DNA of 64,000 nt from Caballeronia sp. dw_19 (GTDB lineage Bacteria; Pseudomonadota; Gammaproteobacteria; Burkholderiales; Burkholderiaceae), in contig NZ_JAAVUQ010000007.1 in assembly GCF_018449515.1 (NCBI RefSeq), positions 1 to 64,000 of the forward strand, given 5' to 3'. The notes under the pieces are model-generated. The model had not been told where the DNA came from, ran no database searches, and was given only the letters and a program-made list of their open reading frames with translations. A program made the translations under genes and the position numbers. Shown here in pieces: positions 51,571 through 60,503 of this stretch (position 1 is the stretch's first letter; every line of letters starts with the position of its first letter).

Positions 51571-52859
51571 GCGGCTCCATCGAGAGACTTCAGCGCCTTC
51601 ACGAAGAAATCCTTCGTGCCGAAATTGCCCGACTTCAATGCGAGCGCCAGCGGTTCTTCGCCGATAGACTGCGTCGCCGGCACGCCGGGATCGATCTGTG
51701 CGCCAATCCGCAGCGACTTCACGCCAAGCGCCTGCACGACCGCGCCGGAGGTCTCGCCGCCCGCAACAACAAACTTCCGCACGCCTGCATCGCGAAGCCC
51801 GCTTGCAATCGATGCCAACGCTTGTTCGACCAGATGCCCGGCTTTCTCGACGCCTAGTTCCTTCTGCACGACCTTGACTTCGTCGGGCGTGGATGTGGCG
51901 TAGATCAGCACGGCTTCATCGGCATGTTTCGCCGCGAATTCCATGGCCTGTTCAACCACCGGTTCGCCGCGCGAAAGCGCTAGCGGATCGATACGAAAGC
52001 TCGGCTTCGTCGCCCGCCACTCCGCCACCTGCTCGTTGGTCGCCTTCGACGCGCTGCCCGCTAGCACGACCGATTTACCTTCGATCCTGGGCAGATCCGA
52101 TGCATGGCCCGCTTCAGTCAGCAAGTTCGCCGAGCGGAAATTCTTCGGCAAGCCGAGCGCGATACCTGAGCCGCCTGTAATCAGTTTCAGATCCGCGCAC
52201 GCTTCACCGAGCACGTAGAGATCGGCATCCGAGATTGCGTCTGCAATAGCCATACGCACGCCATCATTGCGCAACACCGCGATCCTGTCGCGCACGGATT
52301 GTGGCCCTTTCGCGATCACGTCGTAAGCGATCAATCCGACCTTCGATTTCGTCTGGCGTTGCAGCACACGCATAAGGTTAGGATCGGTCATGGGCGTGAG
52401 CGGATGGTTCTGCATGCCCGACTCATTCAGCAGCACATCACCCACGAACAGGTTGCCTCGAAAGATCGTGCGGCCGTTCTCCGGAAACGCGGGACACGCG
52501 ACTGTGAAGTCCTCGCCCAGCGCGTCGAGCAGTGCATCGGCGACCGGGCCGATGTTGCCTTTATCGGTGGAGTCGAAGGTCGAGCAGTACTTGAACAGGA
52601 ACTGACGGCAGCCTTGTGCGCGCAGCCATTCGAGCGCCGCCAGCGATTGCGCGACCGCTTCTTCCGCGGGGATGGTGCGCGATTTCAACGCGACGATCAG
52701 CGCGTCCGCTTCAATCTTCGTGTCCGATGCGTCCGATGCGTCCGATGCCGGCACGCCGATGGTCTGCACCGCGCGCATGCCGCCGCGCACGAGCATGTTG
52801 GCGAGATCGGTTGCGCCGGTGAAGTCGTCGGCAATGCAGCCAAGCAGTGCTTTGGTCAT
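51567..52859 (-). CDS. otnK: 3-oxo-tetronate kinase (DUF1537 family)
   Basis: 430 residues, four-carbon acid sugar kinase. N-terminal domain: GCIADDFTGATDLANML; C-terminal nucleotide-binding part: VVAGGETSGAVVQALG. ATG 52859 shares one base with the ltnD stop (TAATG). The longer frame to 53108 is inside ltnD. Near residue 30 a nine-base unit repeated three times (52722-52750) encodes SDA-SDA-SD, perhaps a strain-variable insert. Confidence 0.9.
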   Translation of the reverse strand: MTKALLGCIADDFTGATDLANMLVRGGMRAVQTIGVPASDASDASDTKIEADALIVALKSRTIPAEEAVAQSLAALEWLRAQGCRQFLFKYCSTFDSTDKGNIGPVADALLDALGEDFTVACPAFPENGRTIFRGNLFVGDVLLNESGMQNHPLTPMTDPNLMRVLQRQTKSKVGLIAYDVIAKGPQSVRDRIAVLRNDGVRMAIADAISDADLYVLGEACADLKLITGGSGIALGLPKNFRSANLLTEAGHASDLPRIEGKSVVLAGSASKATNEQVAEWRATKPSFRIDPLALSRGEPVVEQAMEFAAKHADEAVLIYATSTPDEVKVVQKELGVEKAGHLVEQALASIASGLRDAGVRKFVVAGGETSGAVVQALGVKSLRIGAQIDPGVPATQSIGEEPLALALKSGNFGTKDFFVKALKSLDGAA

Positions 52860-53761
52860 TATTTGGCCCCCTTCGGTACGTCGATGCCCGGGAAAATCTT
52901 GATCACCGCCGAGTCGTCTTCGCCACCGTGTCCGGCCGTCGACGCCATCATGAACATCTGGTGCGCCGCGGCCGACAACGGCAGCGGAAACTTCGATGCG
53001 CGCGCGGTATCGAGTACGAGGCCCAGATCCTTCACGAAGATATCGACGGCTGACAACGGCGTGTAGTCTCCTGCAAGAATGTGCGGGACGCGATTCTCGA
53101 ACATCCACGAGTTACCCGCGCTATGCGTGATGACGTCGTAGAGCGCGTCCGGGTCCACGCCTTCGCGAAGCCCAAGCGCCATCGCCTCGGCCGCCGCGGC
53201 AATATGCACGCCCGCCAGAAGCTGGTTGATGATCTTCACCTTCGAGCCCGCGCCATGCTCATCGCCTAGCCGATACACCTTGCCTGCAATCGCTTCGAGC
53301 ACGTCCTCGCAGGCTTCATAGGCGGACGCGGGGCCGGAGGTCATCATCGTCATTTCGCCGGATGCGGCGCGTGCCGCGCCACCGGATAGCGGCGCATCGA
53401 GCATATGCAGGCCAGCCGCTTCCACGCGCTTGCCGAGTTCGATGGCAAACGCGGGAGATACCGTCGCGCAGGCCAGAACGACACCGCCTGGTTTCATCGT
53501 GGAAACAGCGCCGGGTTGAGTCTCTGAGCCGAACAGCACGGTCTCCGTTTGCGCCGCATTGACGACAACGGTCACCACGACGTCGCACTGCCCGCCCAAC
53601 TCAGCCGGCGTAGCGCAGGCAACGCCGCCCTCGCCCGCGAACGCATCGAGCACTTGCGTACGCACGTCGCAAGCATGAACCTTGAAGCCCGCGCGCAACA
53701 ACGAACGCGCGACGCCCAGGCCCATTGCACCCAAGCCGATCACTCCCACGTTTCTGGACAT
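52859..53761 (-). CDS. ltnD: L-threonate dehydrogenase (beta-hydroxyacid dehydrogenase family)
   Basis: 300 residues. NAD site IGLGAMGLGVARSLL, substrate loop DAPLSGGAARAASGEMTMM, and catalytic Lys in GAGSKVKIINQLLAG. It oxidises L-threonate to 2-oxo-tetronate. Together with denD it feeds both four-carbon acids into the same route. It follows the GntR gene by 24 bases. Confidence 0.87.
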   Translation of the reverse strand: MSRNVGVIGLGAMGLGVARSLLRAGFKVHACDVRTQVLDAFAGEGGVACATPAELGGQCDVVVTVVVNAAQTETVLFGSETQPGAVSTMKPGGVVLACATVSPAFAIELGKRVEAAGLHMLDAPLSGGAARAASGEMTMMTSGPASAYEACEDVLEAIAGKVYRLGDEHGAGSKVKIINQLLAGVHIAAAAEAMALGLREGVDPDALYDVITHSAGNSWMFENRVPHILAGDYTPLSAVDIFVKDLGLVLDTARASKFPLPLSAAAHQMFMMASTAGHGGEDDSAVIKIFPGIDVPKGAK

Positions 53762-53785
53762 TTCGTTATCCTTCCAATCAACTGG

Positions 53786-54490
53786 TCAGCAAATGCCGGC
53801 TTCCGCGAGGCGGCGGGCGGCGTTGTAAAGGTGGGTCTGCGCGGCATTGCGCGCAGCCATGGGGTCGCCTGCGCGAATGGCAGCCGCGATCCGCGCGTGT
53901 TCCTCGCGGACCTGCCGCGAAAAGTCTTCTCGCAGCGATTCATTGCGGCGAGTAACGAGCGTGCCGGCCTCGAGATACTGGTTCAGGAATGCAAGCGTGG
54001 TCAGGAAATACGGGTTGCCGGTGGCACTGGCAATCGCCCGATGAAACTCGACGTCTTCAGTCACGCCGTCCTCGCCTTGCGCGACGGCGACATCGATCTG
54101 CGCCAGCTTCGCTTCGATCACGTCCATTTGCGCGTCGGTCCGGCGCATGGCTGCCTCTGATGCGACCTCTGCTTCGATCGCCCGGCGCAGCGCCAGAATC
54201 TGCACGACCGCGCCGGGTTCGACCGCTTGCGCGTAATCGATCCGCAGGGGCCTGATCCCCGCCCGCTCGACGATAAACACGCCGCTGCCCTGGCGCGGCT
54301 CGACCATACCTTCGTTCTTTAGCCGCGAAATCGCCTCGCGAATCACCGTGCGGCTCACCCCGAACTCCTGCGCGAGCACGGCCTCGGTGGGCAACTTGCC
54401 GCTTTTTACGAAGCTGCCCTTTTCGATTTGCAACTGAATTTGCTGCGCGACCGTGTCGCTCAAGGCTTGCGCAGGAATCTTGTCGAACAT
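53786..54490 (-). CDS. GntR-family (FCD/FadR-type) transcriptional regulator of the tetronate operon
   Basis: 234 residues: winged helix (LPTEAVLAQEFGVSRTVIREAISRLKNEGMVEPRQGSGVFIV) and FCD ligand-binding domain (about 95-225, with RRTDAQMDVIEAKL and EDVEFHRAIASATGNPYFLTTLAFLNQYLEAG). ATG 54490 has GAGG just upstream; ATG 54529 would add 13 residues. It probably represses the operon until an acid-sugar intermediate binds. Confidence 0.85.
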   Translation of the reverse strand: MFDKIPAQALSDTVAQQIQLQIEKGSFVKSGKLPTEAVLAQEFGVSRTVIREAISRLKNEGMVEPRQGSGVFIVERAGIRPLRIDYAQAVEPGAVVQILALRRAIEAEVASEAAMRRTDAQMDVIEAKLAQIDVAVAQGEDGVTEDVEFHRAIASATGNPYFLTTLAFLNQYLEAGTLVTRRNESLREDFSRQVREEHARIAAAIRAGDPMAARNAAQTHLYNAARRLAEAGIC

Positions 54491-54515
54491 GCGGCCTCGG
54501 ATTTGTTGGGTGATG

Positions 54516-54529
54516 TGGTCATCATACAA
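54516..54529. promoter_or_regulatory. Possible GntR-type half-palindrome with -10 element
   Basis: TGGTCATCATACAA has the TnGT...ACnA end pattern seen in FCD-type GntR operators, but with a six-base centre in place of the usual three. On the minus strand the same bases include TATGAT, a good -10, so binding here could autoregulate the operon. No good -35 was found. Confidence 0.25.
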
Positions 54530-54811
54530 ATTTCCACACTTATTGAGGCACTAGAGATAACCCTGAGGACGCGCTGTGGCGTTAGCCGATACACCTCGCC
54601 GTGTGGGCCGATCGTAATCTTTCTCACATACGCGTGAGAATTGTTCGTTTGGAGGTCGCATGACCACAGCCTACGATGGCAGCCATACAGCGAACCAAGA
54701 CGGTTGCTCAATTGTCCTCATTTGTCATTTCACGCCGGACTGAAGCATCTCGCGCTGCGGCGCCTATACGATGGCTCCGCGTCGCGACTCCACTGCGCTC
54801 GACGCCCTAAA

Positions 54812-55750
54812 ATGAATCCTATAAACATCGTCCAGTTGCTTATCCTCGCCGCGTTATGGGGCGGGTCGTTCCTTTTTATCCGCGTCGGCGTCACCGACTT
54901 TGGCGTCGCGCCACTAATGGCGCTGCGGGTGGGTATCGGCGCGTTGTTCCTGCTGATCGTGCTGGTCACGCGCAGGTCCGCGAGCGGCTCTTTTCAGCTA
55001 CTGCGTACCCATGCATGGCCGCTGTTTGTGGTTGGCATTCTGAACTCGGCCGCGCCGTTCTGCCTGTTCGCTTACGCGGAACTCACGCTGTCAGCGGGCG
55101 TGACGTCGGTGATCAACGCGACAACGCCGCTGTGGGGCGCGATCGTTGCGTTCCTGTGGCTGAAGGATCGGCTGAGCGGGCTACGCATCGCCGGGCTCGT
55201 GATTGGTTTCGCCGGCGTGGTCGCGCTGGTCTGGAATCAAATGGACGTGGGAACAAGTGCAGCGGCGAGCGTGACGCCGGCAACCACCGCACTTGCCGCG
55301 GCCGCTGCGCTCGGCGCCACGCTGCTGTATGGGATCGCGGCGAGCTACACCAAGCGCCACCTCACGGGTGTGGATTCGCTCGCCGTCGCCGCCGGCACGA
55401 TGACGGCCGCGACCGTCGTGCTGCTGCCGTTCGCCGTGTTCTGGTGGCCGGCCACGCCCATCTCGACGCAGTCCTGGGGAGCGGTCATCGCGCTCGGCGT
55501 AGCGTGTACTGGTATCGCTTATATGCTGTTCTTCCGGCTCATCGCGGCAACCGGCCCCGCGCGTACGATCAGCGTTACGTTCGTTATCCCGATCTTCGGC
55601 ATCCTGTGGGGCGCGCTGTTTCTCTCGGAACACGTATCGCCTGGAATGATCAAGGCGTGTGCCACTATTCTTGTGGGGACAGCCCTGGCTACGGGTGTAA
55701 TCAAGCGGCTTCCAGGCATGGGTGCGCGACGCGAGGCTCCGGTGAAGTAA
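54812..55750 (+). CDS. EamA/DMT-family permease
   Basis: 312 residues, ten transmembrane helices in two EamA repeats (LILAALWGGSFLFIRVG; LAAAAALGATLLYGIAASYTKRHL, and later AVIALGVACTGIAYMLFFRLI). Drug/metabolite exporters of this family move amino acids, purines or small toxic compounds; substrate unknown. It is divergent from the tetronate operon by 320 bases. The start at ATG 54812 gives the usual first helix; the earlier frame is low-quality sequence. Confidence 0.86.
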   Translation: MNPINIVQLLILAALWGGSFLFIRVGVTDFGVAPLMALRVGIGALFLLIVLVTRRSASGSFQLLRTHAWPLFVVGILNSAAPFCLFAYAELTLSAGVTSVINATTPLWGAIVAFLWLKDRLSGLRIAGLVIGFAGVVALVWNQMDVGTSAAASVTPATTALAAAAALGATLLYGIAASYTKRHLTGVDSLAVAAGTMTAATVVLLPFAVFWWPATPISTQSWGAVIALGVACTGIAYMLFFRLIAATGPARTISVTFVIPIFGILWGALFLSEHVSPGMIKACATILVGTALATGVIKRLPGMGARREAPVK

Positions 55751-55797
55751 GCGCGGGCGGTGGGGGTTTCCTGGCAACCGCGTCGCCCGGAGGGTAC

Positions 55798-56151
55798 TCA
55801 CGCGTTCACGATCACCTCGAAACCGCCGTAGATCATGCGCTTGCCGTCGAAAGGCATCGCATTGGTGTCGGGCTGCAACCGAGGGTCGGCCATCACGGCT
55901 TTCATTCCTTCATCCCTCACCTGACGCGACGGCCAGACGATCCATGAGAACACCACCGTCTCGTCGTCCTTGCGTTTGACCGCCATTGGAAACGACGTCA
56001 GCTTCCCTTCCGGCACGTCATCACCCCAGCACTCGACTACATTCAACGCGCCGTTCTCCTTGAAGACCGCCGCCGCCAGTTCAGCATGTTTCCTGTATGT
56101 CTCGCGATTCGTCGTTGGCACCGCGACGACAAATCCATCTACGTAAGTCAT
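55798..56151 (-). CDS. DUF1428 family protein
   Basis: 117 residues, ferredoxin-like alpha/beta fold of the DUF1428 family (YVDGFVVAVP, FKENGALNVVECWGDDVPEGK, VFSWIVWPSRQVRDEGMKAVMADPRLQ, MIYGGFEVIV). Function unknown; some members are called RNA signal recognition-like. ATG 56151 is preceded by GGAGAG at 6 bases. Confidence 0.87.
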   Translation of the reverse strand: MTYVDGFVVAVPTTNRETYRKHAELAAAVFKENGALNVVECWGDDVPEGKLTSFPMAVKRKDDETVVFSWIVWPSRQVRDEGMKAVMADPRLQPDTNAMPFDGKRMIYGGFEVIVNA

Positions 56152-56688
56152 GAACGCTCTCCGTTTCGTTGTGAATAATTGAGGGGTGAATAGGGACATT
56201 GTTCGATCAGATCGCATTGCAACGCCAGGTCACCGCTCTATCCACACGACGTGCAGCGCGTTAGGGAATCGACATGGCTCGCCCACTATTTTCTGAAACG
56301 TCGGGGAGGTACGTGTTCCAAGATCCGGTGGCGTATGCTTTCCCGGATGCCGTTTGCTCAGAATCGGCTGGTCGAGCGTGACGGCACGCGCGGCATACAC
56401 AACATCGCTGCGCGCGCCGAACAACGTATCGCAGACAGGAAACGTCAGGAATGGTCAAACCCCGTTCGAAACAGCGAATTCGCTAGCCGATGAAGCGGAC
56501 GTGCCGCGTTAAAGTAACGCTTTAGAGCGAAAATAGGCGTGGAGTCGCAGGCAAGCCATTACGGTACGACCCTGTATTCCCAATCGCTGCGAGGCAAGCT
56601 CAATCTGGGGCGATCGCTTCAACATCGATCTGCACCCGCGCAGCTAAGAAAACACCATGACCTGCATAATGCTTTTCCAAGCCTTTTG
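56152..56688. other. Intergenic region without supported gene
   Basis: 537 bases between the divergently transcribed DUF1428 gene and the zinc-ribbon protein gene. Several short frames exist but none has a gene-like start or composition. The promoters of both neighbours must lie here; no strong consensus was recognised. Confidence 0.45.
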
Positions 56689-57600
56689 ATGACCGAGTTA
56701 AACGTGCGTACCCAAGAAACCGCCAGCGATTGTCCCGTATGCGGCAACCTGCTGGCATCGCGTGATGCGGTGTGTCCGCGATGCAAAACGAAACCCGCGG
56801 CCGCAAGTGCAGCCGAGTCACCCTCGCCTGAAGCCATGCCGAAAGCGGTATTGCCCGACCGGAACGACGAAAAGCGGACCCCGGTGGATTCGCCCTATCC
56901 GAGCGTGTCTGAACCGGAAACTTCTACTTTCGCCTCACAAAGCTCGTCGCACCGGCGCGTCAAATTTGCCGGGGCCGCCGTCATAGCCCTGACTGCATTG
57001 ATTGCAGGCGCTTCGTACCTGTATAGCGGGTCCGCGCATGACAACCACGACAACCAGGAAGCGAAGCCCGGGACCGGGCCGCTCGCTGAGAGCGGCTTGG
57101 CTGTTGCCGGTCAGTCGGGCAGCATCAATGTCCCGGTCACCGCAAAACACGCCTCGATCGATGTGATGGGAACCATCGATGCGGTGCGTTCAGCCATGGT
57201 GCGAGGCGAGCTGAACACCGCTCGGCAGCAACTGGCGATGCTTCCACAAGGTGAGGATCAACGTGCCGATGTCCAGCGGATCACCGACGAACTGGTCCAG
57301 CGCGAACACGCAAGAGATTCGGCCCTGGGCCTCGCCCGGGCCTGCGAGCAGGCAGGCGACGTGCCGTGCGTCTTGCGATCGGCAGGCGACGCGCTGGCGA
57401 GCGACATCTCCAATTCCGAAGCGCGCGACATGCTTCTACGTGCCGTGACGGAGACGGGTTCAACCCAAGCCACTGCCATGAAGGTCAACCAACGGGGCGA
57501 TTCTCCGATCGTGGCGCATCGGCAATCACTCGAAAAACGTAAGATCCGACGCGAACCGCAGATAGCCGCGAACGACAACGACATCTACGGGAAGCATTGA
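56689..57600 (+). CDS. Membrane protein with N-terminal zinc ribbon
   Basis: 303 residues. N-terminal zinc ribbon with Cys15, Cys18, Cys29, Cys32 (CPVCGN ... CPRCKT), a Pro/Ser-rich linker, one transmembrane helix at about 91-112 (VKFAGAAVIALTALIAGASYLYSG), then a periplasmic domain of helical, TPR-like character (DAVRSAMVRGELNTARQQLAMLPQGED; LARACEQAGDVPCVLRSAGDALA). The layout suggests a cytoplasmic sensor and an outer scaffold; I do not recognise the family. ATG 56689 precedes the ribbon; the longer frame from 56539 lacks support. Confidence 0.7.
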   Translation: MTELNVRTQETASDCPVCGNLLASRDAVCPRCKTKPAAASAAESPSPEAMPKAVLPDRNDEKRTPVDSPYPSVSEPETSTFASQSSSHRRVKFAGAAVIALTALIAGASYLYSGSAHDNHDNQEAKPGTGPLAESGLAVAGQSGSINVPVTAKHASIDVMGTIDAVRSAMVRGELNTARQQLAMLPQGEDQRADVQRITDELVQREHARDSALGLARACEQAGDVPCVLRSAGDALASDISNSEARDMLLRAVTETGSTQATAMKVNQRGDSPIVAHRQSLEKRKIRREPQIAANDNDIYGKH

Positions 57601-57601
57601 G

Positions 57602-57790
57602 TCACGCGCAGTCCGATGCGAGCTGAGTGAAAAACTGCACGATCGCGACAATGAACAGACAACCAAGCACCATCGCCCGGTCGAAATGAAGTGTCTGCGT
57701 GGTGTAGCTCAACATGAAGGTGTTCACGAACCACGAACCACGCACCCGCCACGCCAATGACGTTCGCTCCCAGACACAGCAACTCAGCGC
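57602..57790 (-). pseudogene. C-terminal remnant of an MFS transporter, frameshifted
   Basis: Two minus-strand frames read LGANVIGVAGAWFV then VNTFMLSYTTQTLHFDRAM (followed by VLGCLFIVAIVQFFTQLASDCA and a stop), the last-but-one helices of a major facilitator protein. They are in different frames because CACGAAC is tandemly duplicated at 57725-57738; removing one copy restores the frame. The N-terminal two-thirds is missing, replaced at about 57790 by a LysR remnant. Confidence 0.65.
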
Positions 57791-57802
57791 AAGTGTTGCT
57801 CA

Positions 57803-58369
57803 GTGAAGCGCTTCGAAGCCGATCATCCGGCGCTCGAGATTGTCCTGACCGAGATGAACACGAACGAACAGGTCCCCGCCATCCAGCGAATGCAGATCGA
57901 CGTCGGGTGCGCCTACTGGTGCGATCTGCCGGAGGGCGTTGTCTCGGTCCCTATCGTCACTGAACCGTTTGTCTGCTGCTTACCGGAACATCACCGGTTG
58001 GCGTCGAACAGGATCATCGATCTGCGCAAGCTGTCGCGGGACGACTTCATCCTTTTCCCGCGTCAGGTCTCACCTCATTACCACGACCTGATCATCGCGC
58101 TTTGCGTTGAAGCCGGCTTCAGTCCGCGCATACGTCACGAGGTCCGGCTTTGGCAGACCGTTGTGACCATGGTGGATCGCGCGATGGGCGTCGCGCTGGT
58201 TCCTCAGGCGTTGCGCAGTTCTCCGGACAAGGGCGTAGTCTTCAGGCCGATGAAAAGCAATCGCCTTGTCTCCGACGTACTCGCGCTGAAACGCGGTGAC
58301 CAACCGGAGCCGGGGCCTGCTTTGTTTATTGACTATGTCAAAGAGGCAGCCCTGCGCGCGGCTACCTGA
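57803..58369 (+). pseudogene. LysR-family regulator lacking its DNA-binding domain
   Basis: 188 residues that match only the LysR substrate-binding domain: KRFEADHPALEIVLTEMNTNEQVPAIQ, IDVGCAYWCDLPEGVVSVPI, FVCCLPEHHRLAS, then WQTVVTMVDRAMGVALVPQAL. The winged-helix domain and linker, about 100-110 residues, are absent. GTG 57803 has no ribosome-binding site. Adjacent to a decayed transporter, this is likely a leftover of a deleted divergent regulator/transporter pair. Confidence 0.7.
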
Positions 58370-58690
58370 ATAATCTAATCGCGGATCGACCTATGAATGC
58401 GTGCGGTTGACATGATCACGTCCCCGCAAACGCAAGCTTGATACTCTTAGGTCAGCAGTGTTTATTGGGCTGCGAATAGGGTTGCGATAGCCATCCTGTA
58501 TCTCCGCGCCCGGAGCAACACACCTGCGCTAAAGGCGTCCGTTAGCGCCTCACCACGATTTCCTAGGCTTGCGGAGCGGAGCGCGCTGCCGCTGCGTAGG
58601 GTACGATGCCAGATCGCAAACCGCGCTCAGCACCGGCGCGCTGCGGCACCTTAGCGCCGCTTCTCTCCAATCGTTCATCTGCCGTCTCGC
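58370..58690. other. Intergenic region
   Basis: About 320 bases. It holds a perfect TTGACA at 58408-58413 but no convincing -10 at the right distance. No gene is supported. The promoter for the GT2 gene is presumably here. Confidence 0.4.
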
Positions 58691-59461
58691 ATGACTGCCC
58701 TTTCCACATCGTCCAATATCCACCGTGTTTCGTGCATCATTTGCGCATTTAACGAGGCCCCGCGGATCGGCGCGGTGCTGGCCGTTGCAACGGTGCATCC
58801 GCTGCTGGACGAGGTTATCGTGGTCGATGACGGCTCAACCGACGGCACCGCCGACATCGTCAGGCGCTTCCCCTCTGTCAGGCTGATTACGTGCCCCGTG
58901 AACCGCGGTAAAAGCGCAGCGATGGCCGTAGGTATCGCCGCAGCCCGGAACGCGTTGCTCATGTTGCTCGATGCAGACCTCAAGGGACTCGCCAGCGAAC
59001 ATATCACCGCACTCGCCGCCCCGGTTCTGAATGGCACCGCAGACGTCAGCCTGAGCCTGCGACAGAATAGCCTGCTGCTGTTTCGCGCCATCGGCCTGGA
59101 TTTCGTTTCGGGTGAACGCGTGGTCAGGAAAGAACTGTTAAGCGAGGCGCTCAAGGAGATTCATCGCTTGCCGCGTTTTGGCATCGAGGTGTTCATGAAC
59201 AGCCTGATCATCGAACGCCGGCTTTCGATTGCAGTCACCCACTGGCCGAAAGTAACGCAGGCGCGCAAGACTGAAAAACTCGGCTACTGGGCGGGCGTTC
59301 GCGCGGAATGGCGCATGATCGCCGACTTGTTGAAAGTCAGTTATCCGCTCGCGCTCCTGTCACAGACATGTCATCTCTTTTCATTAAGAGTCGATCATGC
59401 CGGGCATGCGCCATTCTTCGTGAGAATGAAAATCCGAGGCCCACGCGACAACGTGGCTTGA
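58691..59461 (+). CDS. Glycosyltransferase family 2 protein
   Basis: 256 residues with a GT-A nucleotide-sugar fold: CIICAFNEAPRIGAVL, VIVVDDGSTDGTADIV, NRGKSAAMAVGIAAARN, LMLLDADLKGL (DXD-like). No clear transmembrane tail. It resembles dolichyl-phosphate-mannose-synthase-like enzymes. It runs convergent to a flippase-like membrane protein, with only 28 bases between their ends. The two might handle a lipid-linked sugar, but orientation does not make them an operon. Confidence 0.8.
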   Translation: MTALSTSSNIHRVSCIICAFNEAPRIGAVLAVATVHPLLDEVIVVDDGSTDGTADIVRRFPSVRLITCPVNRGKSAAMAVGIAAARNALLMLLDADLKGLASEHITALAAPVLNGTADVSLSLRQNSLLLFRAIGLDFVSGERVVRKELLSEALKEIHRLPRFGIEVFMNSLIIERRLSIAVTHWPKVTQARKTEKLGYWAGVRAEWRMIADLLKVSYPLALLSQTCHLFSLRVDHAGHAPFFVRMKIRGPRDNVA

Positions 59462-59489
59462 GGCTCCTTCGACGTATTCCTTCAAGGCG

Positions 59490-60503
59490 TCATTCACGAG
59501 CGGCAGCAGGCGTGGCCGCACGGCGGCGCCACGCAAGTGCGAGAAACCCCACGGCGCCCAGCATCAACGGGCAATAGAGCGTCGCGAATCGCCAGAGAAC
59601 CAGGGCCGTCGCGAGGGACGCTCGCGGAACCCAGGCGGCGAACGCGGCTGCAAGCGCCAGATCGCCACCGCCCCCACCTGCAGGTACGCCGGTCCAGAGT
59701 GCCGCATGCAACACCACGGCCTGCACCGCGAGGACAAATCCGAGCGGCAACCGGTACCCGAGTTCCAGCAAGATGAACCATAGCGCGCTATAGCGCAGCA
59801 GCCACTGAAGCGTGGTCAGCAGCAACAGTGCGACGAATCGGTCACGAGGCCCTGTGATGAGTAGTCGCCACTGCTGGTGCACGCCGTGGCGAAACTTGTC
59901 CCAAAGAGATCGCCGGGCGCGGAACCATGGGACAAGATGCCCCGCTGCGTCAAGTGCACGCGCGACATGGCGGCGGCACATCCAAAGAACGCCCATCAGG
60001 ATCGCGAGACCTGCCAGGGTTGGGGCAACCGTGGATAAACTCGCCCTCGGGAGCAAATGAGCCAGCGGACCGATCGAGAACAAAAGCGCGATGGGAACCG
60101 CGACCCCGAAGAACGTCAGGTCGAGTGCCTGGTCAGCGCCGACAACCGTGGTGGCGATCGCCCACGACGCCCCGGCGCGCTGCAGCAAGCCGATATTGAC
60201 CCCGTACCCCGCCGCACCGAGCGGAGACACCAGGAACGCGAAATCAGTCACGAGCGTGATCGCAAACGTGCGCATGAATGGAACGCGCAAGCCAAGTGTC
60301 GTTTGCATGAGTTGCAGCTTGCCGGCTTTCGCTAGCGCGCTCACGGCGGCGCTGGCAGCGAGCACCAGGAATAGTTCTACCGGGATGGTTCGAAGCCCGT
60401 CCAATAGTGCGTGGGATCCAAGTATAAAAGGCACGCCCATTGAGAGACCGACCCCAAGCAAAGCAAACAGGATCGCGACGTTACGTGTATGAGCGCTGGT
60501 CAC
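59490..60503 (-). CDS. YbhN/LPG-synthase-transmembrane-like membrane protein
   Basis: 337 residues, about eight transmembrane helices. LFALLGVGLSMGVPFILGSHA at the start, SALAKAGKLQLMQTTLGLRVPFMRTF, VSPLGAAGYGVNIGLLQRAG and TGVPAGGGGGDLALAAAFA match the UPF0104/AglD2 family. Family members transport or flip lipids. No fused catalytic domain. Convergent to the GT2 gene. Confidence 0.8.
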   Translation of the reverse strand: MTSAHTRNVAILFALLGVGLSMGVPFILGSHALLDGLRTIPVELFLVLAASAAVSALAKAGKLQLMQTTLGLRVPFMRTFAITLVTDFAFLVSPLGAAGYGVNIGLLQRAGASWAIATTVVGADQALDLTFFGVAVPIALLFSIGPLAHLLPRASLSTVAPTLAGLAILMGVLWMCRRHVARALDAAGHLVPWFRARRSLWDKFRHGVHQQWRLLITGPRDRFVALLLLTTLQWLLRYSALWFILLELGYRLPLGFVLAVQAVVLHAALWTGVPAGGGGGDLALAAAFAAWVPRASLATALVLWRFATLYCPLMLGAVGFLALAWRRRAATPAAARE

